Notes under the pieces: model-generated
What the model was told of the DNA's origin: nothing
Database searches by the model: none
What the model saw: the letters and a program-made list of their open reading frames with translations, nothing else
Assembly (NCBI GenBank): GCA_029864385.1
Contig: JAOTTL010000179.1
Span: 1-7,121 of the forward strand
Length of the DNA: 7,121 bases
Direction: 5' to 3'
Origin: SG8-41 sp029864385
GTDB taxonomy: Bacteria > Pseudomonadota > Gammaproteobacteria > Burkholderiales > SG8-41
Shown here: one piece after another, positions 6,070 through 7,121 of the stretch
Position numbering within the stretch: the stretch's first letter is position 1
Layout: each line of letters opens with the position of its first letter
Made by a program: the position numbers and the translations under genes

Positions 6070-7121
6070 CTAACCGCCCAGCCACCAGGGCATGTCGAAA
6101 AACTGCAGCAGCACACCCCCCGGATATCGCAAGGTCAGGAAATGGGACATGACGCCAAGGAAGGCAACGCCGGCAATTCCCATGACCGCGTGTTTCAAGG
6201 GCGCGCCGCCGACCTTGTTCTGGATGAAGAGGAAAATGAACAGGGCGCACCCGATCGGAAAGCCGACCAGTCCAACCAGCGCAAACATGCCGAGAATCCA
6301 GCCGAGATAATGGTAATCGCTGAAATCGACCTTAAGGGTCCTTTCCGCGTCGTGGAGGAATCCCGCGGGCTTGTCGGTGCGGACCATGAAATAGATCAGC
6401 GGCACGAATAGCAGCAAACCAATCACTGCGGTGATCTGCATGAAAATGGCGCCGTACCACGTGTAATTGAAGCTGTCGACCAGCGCGTAGACGACGAAGG
6501 CGAGCAAAACCGCGGCGAACGCAAGCTGCGGCTTTCTGTTAGATGCACCGTGCGCACTCTCTTCCACGTAGGTCTTGCCCTGGTTCGGCGAAAAGCGCCA
6601 GGCGGCGAAGATCGACAGCGCAGTCACTATGACCAGCCCGATGACGATTGGCCGCTCTAAGAAGCTGAACCCGTAGACCTGATAGGCCTGATAGATCGTG
6701 GGCTCGAGGCGCGGGGCCAGGAAGTAGCCGATCAAGAGTGCCGGCCGCGACCAACCGAAACGCTTCATGAACACGCCGAGCGTGCCCATGGTGAAGAGCG
6801 CGAACAGATCGGCCCATTCCCGCGTCGCCTGAAATGCCGCGAAGAAGATCAGCACGAACATGAACGGCGCCAGGTAGGCATAGCGGATCGTCGTGAGGCG
6901 GGCAACATAATTCGCGAGCAGCAGGCACAACGCCGTCGCCAGCACGTTGCCGATTGCCAGTGACCAGATCATCGTGAACGTCAGATCGAGATGCTGTGTC
7001 AGCATGGTGATGCCGGGCTCGATGCCAATCAGGATAAACCCGCCGAGAAGAATCGCCATGCTGCCCGATCCTGGGATGCCGAACAGCAACGTCGGAATGA
7101 GCGCACCGCCCTCTTTGGCGT
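6070..7121 (-). CDS. Tripartite tricarboxylate transporter permease TctA, C-terminal part, fused to a TctB-like domain (partial)
   Basis: The gene enters from the right edge, so its start and N-terminal part are missing; 349 residues are in the window. Counting from the first complete codon, residues 1-35 (AKEGGALIPTLLFGIPGSGS and onward) carry the TctA glycine-rich signature. Further hydrophobic segments follow, then MKRFGW (118-123) and FLERPI (153-158), which resemble the closing part of TctA proteins. Instead of stopping, the protein continues for about 170 residues: a polar linker (about 176-196), then four hydrophobic segments and an ending (FPIGCALFIF, RYPGGVLLQF) like TctB, the small membrane subunit. 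This suggests a TctA-TctB fusion. TTT systems import carboxylates using a periplasmic TctC-type binding protein; none is visible here. It sits in the inner membrane and converges with the deacetylase gene. Confidence 0.88.
   Translation of the reverse strand, partial: AKEGGALIPTLLFGIPGSGSMAILLGGFILIGIEPGITMLTQHLDLTFTMIWSLAIGNVLATALCLLLANYVARLTTIRYAYLAPFMFVLIFFAAFQATREWADLFALFTMGTLGVFMKRFGWSRPALLIGYFLAPRLEPTIYQAYQVYGFSFLERPIVIGLVIVTALSIFAAWRFSPNQGKTYVEESAHGASNRKPQLAFAAVLLAFVVYALVDSFNYTWYGAIFMQITAVIGLLLFVPLIYFMVRTDKPAGFLHDAERTLKVDFSDYHYLGWILGMFALVGLVGFPIGCALFIFLFIQNKVGGAPLKHAVMGIAGVAFLGVMSHFLTLRYPGGVLLQFFDMPWWLGG

Overview
The window is GC-rich, densely coded DNA that looks like a proteobacterial chromosome, most likely a betaproteobacterium or close relative. 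The reasons are a tripartite tricarboxylate transporter (TTT, TctA/TctB type) gene, an arylmalonate decarboxylase/Asp-Glu racemase-like gene, a PuuE-like deacetylase, a good sigma-54 promoter match and a short gene of a type I associate with betaproteobacteria. The taxonomic call is inference. No rRNA, tRNA, CRISPR array, insertion sequence or phage gene was seen.

Layout. (1) 31-2362, plus strand: a cytoplasmic beta-propeller-like protein with LVIVD repeats, then 43 bp later a CobW/COG0523 GTPase with a CxCC metal site and a His-rich loop. They look like one transcription unit. (2) 2472-3287, plus: an exported protein with an Ala/Lys-rich helical region of nested repeats and a four-cysteine C-terminal domain, closed by a strong terminator at 3343-3371. 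(3) 3372-3674: no gene, but a near-consensus sigma-54 promoter at 3619-3634, 40 bp before a 77-residue protein (3675-3908) that has its own terminator. (4) 4006-4752, minus, and 5001-5963, plus: a divergent pair, an arylmalonate decarboxylase-like protein whose catalytic positions are all substituted and a PuuE/CE4-like deacetylase, sharing a 248-bp intergenic region. (5) 6070-7121, minus, running off the right edge: the C-terminal part of a TctA permease that appears fused to a TctB-like domain.

How they may work together (inference): the right half resembles an accessory catabolic module in which a TTT carrier imports a carboxylated compound and the two divergent enzymes act on it. The left half pairs a possible metalloprotein with a possible metallochaperone. 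The middle gene is probably controlled by a sigma-54 activator encoded elsewhere. The points most worth a second look are the catalytic-residue loss in the decarboxylase-like protein, the sigma-54 promoter on the unknown small gene, the propeller/CobW pairing and the TctA-TctB fusion.
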